Shown here piece by piece: positions 42,976-51,738 of a DNA stretch of 64,000 nt (position 1 is its first letter; each line of letters opens with the position of its first letter). A model generated the notes under the pieces. That model saw only the letters and a program-made list of their open reading frames with translations, did no database searches and was not told where the DNA came from. Made by a program: the position numbers and the translations under genes. This DNA is from Nocardia sputorum (GTDB lineage: Bacteria > Actinomycetota > Actinomycetes > Mycobacteriales > Mycobacteriaceae). The DNA is taken from positions 4,278,001 through 4,342,000 of the forward strand of contig NZ_AP026978.1 of the NCBI RefSeq assembly GCF_027924405.1, in the 5' to 3' direction.

Positions 42976-44262
42976 CTACGACGCCGAATTCCGCTCCGGC
43001 TGAAGGACCGGCAGTGGCGGGGATTCCGGGAAGCGGACCGGCAGGGCCGTCAGCGATCGATGGAACGGCCCCGGCCGCCAGGTCAGCTCCTCGGCGGGGA
43101 CGGCCAGCCGCAGCTCCGGCAACGCGTCGAGCAGCTGGTCGATGGCGTCCTGGGCGATCAGATACGCCACCGACCGGGCCGGACAGGTGTGCGGCCCGAC
43201 ACTCCACGCGAGATGTGACCGGTTGTCGGTGTACTGCCCCGTGTTGATCGCCGGGTCGTTGTTGCATCCGGCCATGCTGATGACCACCGGCTGGTGCGCC
43301 GGTAGCCAGACGCCGTCGATCAGTATCGGCTGGCGGGGGAAAGTCACACAGTAGTTCGACAGCGGCGGGTCGGTGAACAGCACCTCGTCCAGCGCGTCCC
43401 GGGTCGACAGGCTGCCGCCGAGAATGCCGCCGGCGAACCGCTGGTCGGTGAGCATCAACCGCATGGTGTTGACGATCAGGTTCTGCTGCGGCTCGATGCC
43501 CGCGCCGTACAGCATCAGCACCTGCTGGACCATCTCCTCGTCGTCGAAATCGACGGGGTGCCGCACGATGCGCGAGACGATGTCGTCGCCGGGCTGGGAT
43601 CGCTTGAGCGCCACCAGATCCGCCATCGCTCCGGTGAACATCGCGTTGCCTTGCTCGGCGTCCACGCCCTCGAACATCGCCGCGAGCCCCATCGCCGCCC
43701 GCTGCCCGATGTCCGGCGGGCATCCGAGCATGGCGTTGATCACCGCGAACGACAGCGGGAACGCGTATTGCGCGATCAGGTCCGCCGAACCGTCCCCGCA
43801 GAAACTGTTGATCAGGGGAACGGCGATCCGCTCCACCGTGTTACGCAGGGCGAACTGGTCGATCTCCTCGATGCCCGCGACCGTGGCCTGCCGGTACCGG
43901 GCGTGCTCGAGACCGGAATTGCGGATCGCGGCCGGACGCCACTCGAGCAAGGGCAGGACCGGACAGTCACTGGGCACGGTCTGCTGCCACGTCCGCGAAT
44001 CGGCCGGGAAGTGGTCGGGATCGTTCAGGATGCGCACCGCGGTGTGATAGCCGATCACGAGCGTCGCGGGCACACCGGGCGACAGTTCCACCGGGACGAG
44101 CGAACCGTACCGTCCGCGCATCTCACGATAGGCACGATGGGGGTCCGCCGCGAAATCGTCCGAGTACAGCGCGACCCGGGGGCCGTCTGCACCGACCGGT
44201 GAGCCGTGCCGGACCGGGCAGCCGCCGGAGGTGGACGCGGACGAGGACTGTGCGTGGGTCAA
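42976..44262 (-). CDS. ExxR-less cytochrome P450 (CYP157-like), copy 2
   Basis: 428 residues from TTG at 44262, with GGAG eight to nine bases upstream. Same features as its paralogues: GGCPVRHGSPVGADGPRVALYSDDF, I-helix LYGAGIEPQQNL, K-helix position EVLFTDPP (no Arg), heme loop AWSVGPHTCPARSVAYLIAQ. This copy has no canonical P450 immediately after it. A hairpin upstream (44459-44484) suggests it starts a separate transcript. Tandem duplication origin is evident from near-identical stretches shared with copy 3. Confidence 0.9.
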   Translation of the reverse strand: MTHAQSSSASTSGGCPVRHGSPVGADGPRVALYSDDFAADPHRAYREMRGRYGSLVPVELSPGVPATLVIGYHTAVRILNDPDHFPADSRTWQQTVPSDCPVLPLLEWRPAAIRNSGLEHARYRQATVAGIEEIDQFALRNTVERIAVPLINSFCGDGSADLIAQYAFPLSFAVINAMLGCPPDIGQRAAMGLAAMFEGVDAEQGNAMFTGAMADLVALKRSQPGDDIVSRIVRHPVDFDDEEMVQQVLMLYGAGIEPQQNLIVNTMRLMLTDQRFAGGILGGSLSTRDALDEVLFTDPPLSNYCVTFPRQPILIDGVWLPAHQPVVISMAGCNNDPAINTGQYTDNRSHLAWSVGPHTCPARSVAYLIAQDAIDQLLDALPELRLAVPAEELTWRPGPFHRSLTALPVRFPESPPLPVLQPERNSAS

Positions 44263-44458
44263 AACGTGACTCCAAAGTCGGAACGTTCGACGAGCAGGGT
44301 TGGTACACGACATGTCCGGGTTCCGGAAGCCGAATCGCCGTGCGAGCGTAGCGAATTCGACCTTACGCCGAATTGCGCTGGGGCAGAGCATAACTCGTGC
44401 GCCACATCGACGCGATCGGGCGGGCGCGGTGCGGCCGCCTGCGGTGCCAACACCTGTA

Positions 44459-44484
44459 CCCGCGTATCGCGAGGGATACGCGGG
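44459..44484 (-). terminator. 10-bp perfect hairpin inside the P450 array
   Basis: CCCGCGTATC-GCGAGG-GATACGCGGG lies 74 bp after the stop of the first canonical P450 (44558), within a 295-bp gap. It probably ends the first transcript of the conservon; the promoter of the next P450 should lie between 44262 and 44459. The rest of the gap (44263-44557) has no gene. Confidence 0.7.
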
Positions 44485-44557
44485 ATGCCAGGCCCGACCC
44501 AAGTGTGCCGAGCCCCGAAACCGGACAGGTGTGCGCGGGATATTCGTGCGGACCGGA

Positions 44558-45787
44558 CTACTCCGCGGCCTCCAGGAAGACGGGCAGCTCGGCGTGGCCG
44601 TTGGAGATGAAGCTGAGCACCGGGCCCAGCTCGGACGGGTCGGCCGCGAGGCGCATGTCCGGGAAGCGCCGGAAGATGGCCGGAAGGGCGATCTCGGCCT
44701 CCAGCCGGGCCAGCGGCGCGCCCAGGCAGTGATGCGCTCCGTAACCGAAGGCCAGGTGATCCTTGACCGACCGGCGCGGGTCGAACTCGTTCGCCGTCAC
44801 GCCGTGCACCTTCGGATCGCGGTTGGCCGCCACGTAGGAGGCGAGGATCGCCTCCCCCTTGGGGATACGGAAGCCCGCGATGTCGATGTCCTCGACGGCG
44901 TAACGCAGCGGCAGATGGGCGACCGGCGCCTCGAAGCGCAGCGACTCCTCCACCACGTCCGACCAGGGGATCCGGCCCGCCACCACGTCGGCACGCTGGT
45001 CCGCCCGGGTGAGCAGCGCGAAGATGGCCTGATCGAGCAGGTTCACCGTCGTCTCGTGCCCCGCGTTGATGACCAGCATCAGGGTGTCGACGAGTTCCTT
45101 CTCGGTCAGCTGCGAGCCGTCCTCTTCGTCCCGGCTGGCGATCAGCACACTGGTGATGTCGTCGCCCGGGGTCTCCCGCCGATACGCCACGAGTTCGCTG
45201 ATGAGCCGGTACATCTCCAGGTAGTTGGCCTGGGCTTCCTCCGGCCCGAAGGAGGTGTCGAAGAATCCGTCGACACATTTCCGCACGCCGGGGCCCAAGT
45301 GCTCGGGCACGCCCATCAGCTCGGTGATGACCTGGATCGGCACCGGATAGGCGTAGCCCTCGCGCAGGTCGACGGCCGTGCCGGGCGGGGTCGCCGCCAG
45401 CTGGTCGAGCAGGTCGGCGGTGATCGCTTCGATGCGCGGTCGAAGCGCCACCGTCCGACGGTGCGTGAACGCGGGAGCGACCAGCTTGCGCAGCCGCCGA
45501 TGCTCGGCGCCGTAGGCGGTGAACATGTTGTCGACCGCCACCCATGGGTGCAGCGGCCACTCCTGGGTGATCTCGCCGTTCATGAACGCCGCCCAGTGCT
45601 GCCTGGGATCCTTCGACACGCGCGGGTCGGCCAGAAGGCTCTTGAGCACGACGGCATCGGTGATCGACCACGCCGGCACCCCGCCGGGCAGTTCCACCAG
45701 GGCCACCGGCCCACGCTCGCGCAGCCGCGCCGCTTCGCCTTGGATATCGGAACCGGTCAGATCCAAGACTATCGGCTCTTGCGACAT
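44558..45787 (-). CDS. Cytochrome P450 (canonical, CYP154-like), first copy
   Basis: 409 residues from ATG at 45787 with GGAGAAGC upstream, 13 bp after the previous P450 stop. Standard P450 motifs: AGHETTVNLLDQAIFALL in the I-helix, EESLR as ExxR, FGYGAHHCLGAPLARLEAEIALP as heme loop (Cys thiolate ligand). N-terminal PHPWVAVDNMFTAYGAEHRRLRKLVAPAFTHRR contains the WxxxR C-helix equivalent. Highly similar to the P450 at 40270-41499. Part of the cvn operon; substrate unknown. Confidence 0.93.
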   Translation of the reverse strand: MSQEPIVLDLTGSDIQGEAARLRERGPVALVELPGGVPAWSITDAVVLKSLLADPRVSKDPRQHWAAFMNGEITQEWPLHPWVAVDNMFTAYGAEHRRLRKLVAPAFTHRRTVALRPRIEAITADLLDQLAATPPGTAVDLREGYAYPVPIQVITELMGVPEHLGPGVRKCVDGFFDTSFGPEEAQANYLEMYRLISELVAYRRETPGDDITSVLIASRDEEDGSQLTEKELVDTLMLVINAGHETTVNLLDQAIFALLTRADQRADVVAGRIPWSDVVEESLRFEAPVAHLPLRYAVEDIDIAGFRIPKGEAILASYVAANRDPKVHGVTANEFDPRRSVKDHLAFGYGAHHCLGAPLARLEAEIALPAIFRRFPDMRLAADPSELGPVLSFISNGHAELPVFLEAAE

Positions 45788-45800
45788 CGGACGCTTCTCC

Positions 45801-47072
45801 TTACACCATGTTCAACGGAGGGGACTTGGGGAAGACGACCGGCAAGGCCGCCAACGCCCGGTGGAATGGGCCGGGCCGCCAGACCACTTGGTCCACGGGC
45901 ACGGCCAGTTGCATTTCGGGGAGAGCGTCCAGGAGCTGGTCGATGGCTTCCTGGACGACCACCGACGCCACCGACTTCGCGGGACAGGCGTGCGGCCCGA
46001 CCGCCCACGCCAAGTGGGAACGGTTGCCGGTGCGGTCGCCGCCGCGGATCGCCGGATCGTTGTTGCAGGCGGCGAGGCTGACCAGAACCGGCTGATGCGC
46101 GGGCAGCCAGGTGTTGTCGATCAAGATGGGCTGCCGGGGATAGGTGATGCAGAAGTTCGCCATCGGCGGGTCGTTGAACAACACCTCGTCCAGCGCGTCG
46201 CGCGTGGACAGGCTACCGCCGAGGACGTCGCCGCCGAAACGGTCGTCGGTGAGCATCAGCAGCAGGGTGTTGGTGATCAGGTTCTGCTGCGGCTCGATTC
46301 CGGCGCCGTAGAGGCTGATCAGGTTCGACAGCATCTCCTCGTCGTTCAGATTGGACGAGTGATGGGCCAACCGGGACGTCACGTCGTCGCCCGGCTCCGC
46401 GCGGCGCTCGTGGATCAGCTCCATCAACGCCTCCGACAACATCTGCATGCCCTTGGCCGCCTCGACGGTGTCGAACAGCATCGCCATGCCCGTGGCGACC
46501 CGCTGCCCCAGTTCCCTCGAACAACCGACGATCCGATTGAGCACTTCGAAGACGAGCGGGAACGCGTACTGCGTCACCAGATCGGCGGATCCGACCTCGC
46601 AGAAGTTGTTGATCAGCGGAATGGCGATACGCTCGACCATCGAATGCACTTCGTGCAGGTCGATGGCGTCGATGCTCGCGGTATAGGCGCCCCGGTAGCG
46701 GGCGTGCGCGGCGCCGCTGTTGCGCAGTGCGTTCGGATACCACTCCATCATCGGCCGGATGGGCGAGTCCTCGGGGATGTTCTTCTGCCAGATACGGGGA
46801 TCGGCGGGGAAGTGCTCGGGATCGTTGAGGATCCGGACGGCTTCCTGATAGCCGATCACCAGCGTGGCGGGCACACCGGGCGACAGTTCGATCGGGACCA
46901 GCGAACCATGGCGCCTGCGCATCTCCCGGTAGACCCCGTGCGGGTCGGCCGCGAAACCCTCCGCGTAGAGGGGAATCCTGGGACCGTCGGTATCGATCGG
47001 CGATCCGTGCGCGACCGGGCAGGCGCCGCCGGCTAGGTGCGTGGGGAAGGTCGAGGACTGAGACATGGTCAA
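45801..47072 (-). CDS. ExxR-less cytochrome P450 (CYP157-like), copy 1
   Basis: 423 residues from TTG at 47072, which overlaps the GTPase stop (TTGA) and has GGAG at the right distance; ATG at 47066 is the alternative (14 bp from GGAG). Motifs: GACPVAHGSPIDTDGPRIPLY, I-helix LYGAGIEPQQNLITNTLLLML, K-helix EVLFNDPP, heme loop AWAVGPHACPAKSVASVVV. As in CYP157 the ExxR arginine is missing. Its immediate coupling to the GTPase makes it the ancestral-position member of the array. Confidence 0.9.
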   Translation of the reverse strand: MTMSQSSTFPTHLAGGACPVAHGSPIDTDGPRIPLYAEGFAADPHGVYREMRRRHGSLVPIELSPGVPATLVIGYQEAVRILNDPEHFPADPRIWQKNIPEDSPIRPMMEWYPNALRNSGAAHARYRGAYTASIDAIDLHEVHSMVERIAIPLINNFCEVGSADLVTQYAFPLVFEVLNRIVGCSRELGQRVATGMAMLFDTVEAAKGMQMLSEALMELIHERRAEPGDDVTSRLAHHSSNLNDEEMLSNLISLYGAGIEPQQNLITNTLLLMLTDDRFGGDVLGGSLSTRDALDEVLFNDPPMANFCITYPRQPILIDNTWLPAHQPVLVSLAACNNDPAIRGGDRTGNRSHLAWAVGPHACPAKSVASVVVQEAIDQLLDALPEMQLAVPVDQVVWRPGPFHRALAALPVVFPKSPPLNMV

Positions 47073-47674
47073 ATGCGAGACTCCAAACGGTGGAACAAGA
47101 ATTCGACGAGCGTGATCAGCGAACGCAGGCACGTGCCCCGATCACGCGCGTCCAGTGCCGTCAGCGGTGTGCCCGGTTCCAGGTCGAGGGCATCGCGCAC
47201 CTCTTCCAGCGGGTAGGGCCGCGCGCCTTCGAACTGATTGACCGCCACCGAATACGGGACGCCGCGTTCCTCGAGCACCGAAAGGACCTCGTCGGACTTC
47301 TCGATGCGGCGGGTGTCGACCAGCACGAGCGCGCCGAGCGCACCGCGGGCCAGCTCCTCCCACAAGGGGACGAAACGCTGCTGGCCCGGAGTGCCGAACA
47401 GGTAGAGCGCGAGTTTCGGACTGAGCGTGATGCGACCGAAGTCCATCGCGACCGTGGTCTGCGATTTGCCGGGCAGCCCCGCCATGTCGTCCACACCGAC
47501 GCTGGCTTCGGTGATGGTCTCCTCGGTGCGCAGCGGCTTGATCTCCGAGACGCTGCTCACGAACGTGGTCTTGCCGACACCGAAGTTGCCGGCCACCAGC
47601 AGTTTCACCGAGCGGGTCACGGTCTCCGGCACGTAGTCGACGGCGCGATCAGACGGCGAGAGCACGGAGCCCAT
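47069..47674 (-). CDS. cvnD: Conservon GTPase (MglA-like)
   Basis: 201 residues from ATG at 47674, overlapping the DUF742 gene by 26 bp. P-loop LLVAGNFGVGKTTFV, the D-x-x-G region LALYLFGTPGQQRF, and VAVNQFEG in place of NKxD. This is the small Ras-like GTPase that ends every cvnA-D set in Streptomyces and relatives, where it associates with the membrane sensor complex. Unusual NQ in the guanine motif is normal for this family. Downstream genes are P450s, as in several conservons. Confidence 0.95.
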   Translation of the reverse strand: MGSVLSPSDRAVDYVPETVTRSVKLLVAGNFGVGKTTFVSSVSEIKPLRTEETITEASVGVDDMAGLPGKSQTTVAMDFGRITLSPKLALYLFGTPGQQRFVPLWEELARGALGALVLVDTRRIEKSDEVLSVLEERGVPYSVAVNQFEGARPYPLEEVRDALDLEPGTPLTALDARDRGTCLRSLITLVEFLFHRLESRI

Positions 47675-47999
47675 TGAGTACCTCCTCCAGCAGAGCGATC
47701 TCCGGCAGGGACTCGGCCGGGGTGGGGGTGACCAGGTGCCCGCCGTCCATGAGATCGGACGCGACGATCTTCACGACGGACGGCGGGAGGTCGAGGTACG
47801 CCGCGATCTCGGCGATCGACAGCGCACCTCGACGGCTGCACAGGGCCATGACCCGGCGCGCGTCGGGCGACGCGCCGGGGAGTGGATCTTTGGCGGTCAG
47901 GACCAAAGTAACCAGGTCCAGCTCGCGAGTGGGACGCGTACGCCCTCCGGTGCGCACATAGGCCCGGACCAGGTCCGGGTCGCGCCGCGGCTTGCTCAT
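47649..47999 (-). CDS. cvnC: Conservon DUF742 protein
   Basis: 116 residues from ATG at 47999. DUF742 winged-helix-like protein: LVRAYVRTGGRTRPTRELDLVTLVL, SRRGALSIAEIAAYLDLPPSVVKIVASDLMDGGHLVTP, and LLEEVLNGLRAL at the end. It forms part of the CvnA-D signalling complex. The 26-bp overlap with the GTPase gene is the usual arrangement. Confidence 0.95.
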   Translation of the reverse strand: MSKPRRDPDLVRAYVRTGGRTRPTRELDLVTLVLTAKDPLPGASPDARRVMALCSRRGALSIAEIAAYLDLPPSVVKIVASDLMDGGHLVTPTPAESLPEIALLEEVLNGLRALAV

Positions 48000-48072
48000 G
48001 ACGGCACCTCGCTCGTGCTCGGCTCCGTGATGCCCAGCGGCGCAGTACCTTTGACTCGCTCGCTGCGCTCGA

Positions 48073-48498
48073 TCATGGCATTTCGCTGCCGTCTACGCGC
48101 CTGCGCGGCTGACTGCCGAGCTCGCGCCCGACCCGGCCGGCCAGCTCGTTCATCCGGTGGGCGACGAGGCCCACGTCGATGTCGTTGGTGGTCGCGACGC
48201 CGAGCAGCGCGCCCTCCCCCGCCGCGGTGATGAGGATCATCCCCTGGTCGTACTCGGTCATGTTCTGCCGCACCCCGTTCGCGGAGTCGCCGCAGAACTC
48301 GCCGAGCGCCTTGCCGAGCGAGCGCAGGCCCGAAGCCGCGGCGGCGAAGCGTTCCGCCTCGTCGCGGGCGATCCCCGCGGAGTGGGCGATGCGCAGGCCG
48401 TCGTCGGAAAGCAACACCGCGAACCGCACACCCGTGATGTTGAGATCTTCGAGTAGCCAGCCCAGTTTGTTGCTGCTGTCGGTCACGGGTGTGGCCAT
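48073..48498 (-). CDS. cvnB: Conservon roadblock/LC7 protein
   Basis: 141 residues from ATG at 48498, overlapping the stop of the kinase-like gene (TGATG). Roadblock/LC7 fold with LGWLLEDLNITGVRFAVLLSDDGLRIAHSAGIARDEAERFAAAASGLRSLGKALG and QGMILITAAGEGALLGVATT. It is expected to act as a regulator of the CvnD GTPase, as in the MglA/MglB pair. Confidence 0.95.
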   Translation of the reverse strand: MATPVTDSSNKLGWLLEDLNITGVRFAVLLSDDGLRIAHSAGIARDEAERFAAAASGLRSLGKALGEFCGDSANGVRQNMTEYDQGMILITAAGEGALLGVATTNDIDVGLVAHRMNELAGRVGRELGSQPRRRVDGSEMP

Positions 48499-49868
48499 CA
48501 GGATGTCATCCCTTCCGTGTCATCGGATGCGGCGGCGCGGCCGCTCTTGGAGCCGGTATGCCAAGCTGCGGCGACCTCGGGGCGAGCGAGGCCGGGTTCG
48601 GTGCGCGGCCCGACCGGGGCGAGCGCGACCGTTCGGCGTCGTCGCTTGGGTAGTCCGCCGCTGGTGATCTCGCTGACCGTCAGCGAGTGCTCGTCCTCGA
48701 CGGGCTGCTCGCTCGGCGCGTCCTTCGCGGGAACTGTGGCCGGCTCCGGTTTTGCCTCGGTCACGGGCGCGACCTCCTGGACGTTCTGCGGGGTGACCAG
48801 CAGCGACTCCGGGATGTAGACCATCGCGCGCATGCCGCCGTAGACGTTCGGGCCGTCGATGTAGACGGTGAAACCGTAACGGCGGGCCAGCGCGGCGATA
48901 CCCGGGAAGCCGACCTTCGGCGACGGGCCGAGCTGGTGGATGTCGACGGGCCGCTCGTGCGCGAGCACTTGGCGGGCTTCCTCCATCTGCTCGGCGTTCA
49001 TCCGCACGCCCGCGTCATCGATGATGACGGTGACGCCGTGATGACCCTCCTGGAAGTTGACGTCCACGTAGGAGGTCGGCGGAGAGTACCGCAACGCGTT
49101 GTCCAGCAGGGTCGCCAGCGTGTGCACGAGGGGTTCCACCGCACGGCTGATCACGACGCGGTCGAGCTGGTTGGGCCGCACCCGCAGGTATTCCCGGACG
49201 CGTCCGATGGCGCCGCCGACCACGTCGGTCAGTGTCTGCGCTGGCCAGCGGCGGCCGGGCAGGCCACCGCAGACGATCACGTAGGACTGCGCCTGACGGA
49301 TCATCTGCTGCACGGTGTGGTCGATGCGGGTGAGGGTCTCGTACACCGCGTCGTCGCGATGCTCACGCAGCGCGGCGCTCACCACCTGGCTGACGTCCGC
49401 GCCGAGGCTGACCACCGAGGTGCCGAACGAGCGGACCGCGGCGCTGGTCGCCTGCCGCGACGCGGCGGCGACCTCGGTGCGCGCGGTCTCCTCGGCGGCC
49501 TTGATCGCCTGCTGCGCTTCGTTGTTGGTCAGGTCCCTGGTCTCCGAGCGCATCAGGCTCAGATCGTCGGCGTACCGCTCGGAGATCCACCGCAGGATCT
49601 GCGCGAGCCGCGAATTCTCCATGCCCGCCTGGACTTCGACCGGGGGCACCTGCGACTCGAACCGCCGGATCGACTCGGCCACCGCGGGTAGCGTGGTGGC
49701 GGCGAACCGCTCGAGCGTGTCTTCTGTCGCGCGTTGTTCCCTGATCAGCGTCTCGACCTTGGCCCGCTGAGCCCTGGCATACTGCACTGCATACAACGCC
49801 CCCGCTACGGCGATCACCACAGCGGCGGCGAGGATCCATGAAAGCACCACGGCGATATCTTGATTCAT
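48498..49868 (-). CDS. cvnA: Conservon sensor histidine kinase-like protein
   Basis: 456 residues from ATG at 49868; the frame to 50117 adds no conserved sequence. A single N-terminal TM (about 6-30), then a coiled region and an HATPase_c domain: N-box LVHTLATLLDNALRYSPP, DxG-like VIIDDAGVRM, and GFPGIAALARRYGFTVYI. The usual HisKA phosphoacceptor histidine box is not apparent, as in other CvnA proteins. C-terminal 100 residues are charged and low complexity. First gene of the conservon, probably with the promoter in the 627-bp gap upstream. Confidence 0.93.
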   Translation of the reverse strand: MNQDIAVVLSWILAAAVVIAVAGALYAVQYARAQRAKVETLIREQRATEDTLERFAATTLPAVAESIRRFESQVPPVEVQAGMENSRLAQILRWISERYADDLSLMRSETRDLTNNEAQQAIKAAEETARTEVAAASRQATSAAVRSFGTSVVSLGADVSQVVSAALREHRDDAVYETLTRIDHTVQQMIRQAQSYVIVCGGLPGRRWPAQTLTDVVGGAIGRVREYLRVRPNQLDRVVISRAVEPLVHTLATLLDNALRYSPPTSYVDVNFQEGHHGVTVIIDDAGVRMNAEQMEEARQVLAHERPVDIHQLGPSPKVGFPGIAALARRYGFTVYIDGPNVYGGMRAMVYIPESLLVTPQNVQEVAPVTEAKPEPATVPAKDAPSEQPVEDEHSLTVSEITSGGLPKRRRRTVALAPVGPRTEPGLARPEVAAAWHTGSKSGRAAASDDTEGMTS

Positions 49869-50495
49869 CAGTTCTTTCGTCGTTGACTGGTCTCGAGGAA
49901 TCGGCCCACTGCCATCCTGCTTCGCTCGCCTTCCCTCGCCTGCCGACCATGAACGGACCGGTCGGTGGGGTCCGCGTCGGAGTACCGGAAACCCCGCGAC
50001 GACACCGGCACTCACCAGAGTGCCTACCGCATAGTGCCCGCAGGACAGGCGATTACACGTGAATCGCCGACCGCCCGGATCGTGTCCGAACGGTAACCAG
50101 AACCCGACCATTCGCACATTAGCAGCATTCCAACGAAGTCTCTGCCGATCCCATCGACACTTTCCGGATTCCCGGAGCTGGGACGATACGTGCCGCAGAT
50201 CGCGACATAGTTGGGCAATAATGTTGGGCTGCCATGCAACCCGCAGGCCATTTGCCCTGCGTACGGGACCGCGCGCCGGACGGGCACCGGAGACGGCCGT
50301 CTCGGCGCTTCGGTCGATGCGCCCGCCGCGATAGGGGCCGAGCAGGCAGAACAGGCATTCACTGACGCGTCAACAAATGTATTGGCGGGTGTCGCGATTC
50401 GTTTTCGCAAAGACGAGTTCGCCTGGAACCGGAAGTCCACCCGACCGGCCGCCCTCCCGGCCGGGCGCACCACCGGCGCCGGATACCATGCGCCC
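49869..50495. other. Intergenic, conservon promoter region
   Basis: 627 bp between the divergent cvnA and Rv0910-like genes. I find no credible gene. AT-richer patches around 50110-50225 may mark promoters. No perfect palindrome longer than 12 bp noticed, and no small antitoxin gene for the downstream toxin. Confidence 0.5.
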
Positions 50496-50927
50496 ATGGC
50501 AAAGCTGAAGGTCTCGGTCGACGTCCCGATCTCGCCCGAGGAGGCCTGGACGCACACCTCCAACCTCGCCGAACTCGACAAATGGCTGACCATGCACGAA
50601 GCGTGGCGCGGTGCGGTTCCGGCCGAGCTGACCGTCGGCACCCAGCTGGTCGGCATCGCCTCGGTGAAGGGCCTGCGCAACCGGGTCACCTGGACCGTGC
50701 GGGCCGCCGAGCCGCCGCGTCGCCTGCAACTGACCGGCGCGGGCAAAGGCGGCACGAAACTGGGACTGCAACTGCTCGTCGCGCCGAAAGGCTCCGGATC
50801 GGAGGTCACCGTCGACATCGAACTCGGCGGCGCGCCCCTGTTCGGCCCGATCGGCTCCGGAGTGGCCCGCGCGGTCAAAGGCGATATCGAGCGCTCGCTG
50901 GACCGCTTCATCGCCCTCTACGGCTGA
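50496..50927 (+). CDS. Rv0910-family SRPBCC toxin-like protein
   Basis: 143 residues from ATG at 50496. It begins MAKLKVSVDVPISPEEAW and contains LAELDKWLTMHEAWRGAVPAEL, VGTQLVGIASVKGLRNRVTWTV and LGGAPLFGPIGSGVARAVKGDIERSLDRF, closely following the M. tuberculosis Rv0910 toxin pattern, an SRPBCC (START-like) fold. In mycobacteria it is partnered with antitoxin Rv0909. No partner gene is visible on either side here, so it is either orphan or has another role such as lipid binding. Confidence 0.85.
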   Translation: MAKLKVSVDVPISPEEAWTHTSNLAELDKWLTMHEAWRGAVPAELTVGTQLVGIASVKGLRNRVTWTVRAAEPPRRLQLTGAGKGGTKLGLQLLVAPKGSGSEVTVDIELGGAPLFGPIGSGVARAVKGDIERSLDRFIALYG

Positions 50928-50936
50928 CCTCGACCG

Positions 50937-51653
50937 TCACCCGCCGAGGGCGTCGAAGATCTCCTCGGCGCGGTCGCGGGTGCGGTACATGTCCCACGCG
51001 GTGTCGGCCAGGTCGTCCGGATCGAGGGTGTGGCCTTCGGGGCTGCCGAAGCGCGCCGGATCGGCGGTGACCATGGCGTGGATGTCGCCGCGTTCGACGA
51101 GGCCGCCGATGGTGAGCGTGCCCGCGTAGAGGTTGCGCCCGGCCAGCGCGGCGTTGAGGGTGAGCGCGTAGTTGCGCAGCGCGGCGGCCGCGAGAGCGAG
51201 GTGGCCGAGCATGGGCATGGGGCGGACACTGGAGAGCCCCCCGGCGAAAAACAGTGCGCCGTCGCCATGTTCGAGCATTCCGGGCAGCACGTCGCTCACC
51301 ACGTCGATCGCGGGCCACACCCACTCGAACGCCGACTGTGCCGTGGCCGCGTCGACGTCGGTGATCGGCACCGGATGCTGCGCCGGCCCCGGCCCGTAGT
51401 AGACCATGCCGATCGGGCCGCCCCCGCGGATGTCACCGAGTACCGCGCCGAGCCGCGAGCGATCGGTGACGTCCGCGACGTGGGCGGTGGCGTCGATGCC
51501 GCGACTTGCCAGGTCCGCCAGATACGCGGCATGCCGCGCGTCGCTCCGTGAGACCAGCGCGACCCGGAATCCTTCCCGGCCGAAGCGCCGCGCCATCGAC
51601 ATGCCGAGACCGGGGCCGACGCCGACGATCACCGCTGTTCCCTGCTGTGCCAT
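50937..51653 (-). CDS. Short-chain dehydrogenase (atypical)
   Basis: 238 residues from ATG at 51653. The cofactor motif AVIVGVGPGLGMSMARRFGREGF is present, and HVADVTDRSRLGAVLGDI follows, but the catalytic Tyr-Lys pair is not in the normal YxxxK form: the region reads LGHLALAAAALRNYALTLNAAL. It may be a non-canonical SDR with altered or no activity. Divergent from a TetR gene across a large nested palindrome, so probably repressed by it. Confidence 0.82.
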   Translation of the reverse strand: MAQQGTAVIVGVGPGLGMSMARRFGREGFRVALVSRSDARHAAYLADLASRGIDATAHVADVTDRSRLGAVLGDIRGGGPIGMVYYGPGPAQHPVPITDVDAATAQSAFEWVWPAIDVVSDVLPGMLEHGDGALFFAGGLSSVRPMPMLGHLALAAAALRNYALTLNAALAGRNLYAGTLTIGGLVERGDIHAMVTADPARFGSPEGHTLDPDDLADTAWDMYRTRDRAEEIFDALGG

Positions 51654-51665
51654 GCCTTCTCCTAG

Positions 51666-51723
51666 AATCTGAGGCCCCCCTCGAATTCGTACCGTAGCAC
51701 GAAATCGAGGGCTGCCTCAGATT
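51666..51723. promoter_or_regulatory. 58-bp nested palindrome, double TetR-type operator
   Basis: Outer arms AATCTGAGGC (51666-51675) and GCCTCAGATT (51714-51723) are perfect complements. Inner arms CCTCGAATTCGT (51679-51690) and ACGAAATCGAGG (51699-51710) match in 11 of 12. The whole structure fills the space between the SDR and TetR starts, consistent with two nested operator pairs and autoregulation. Confidence 0.75.
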
Positions 51724-51738
51724 TTGTAGAATGACCGG

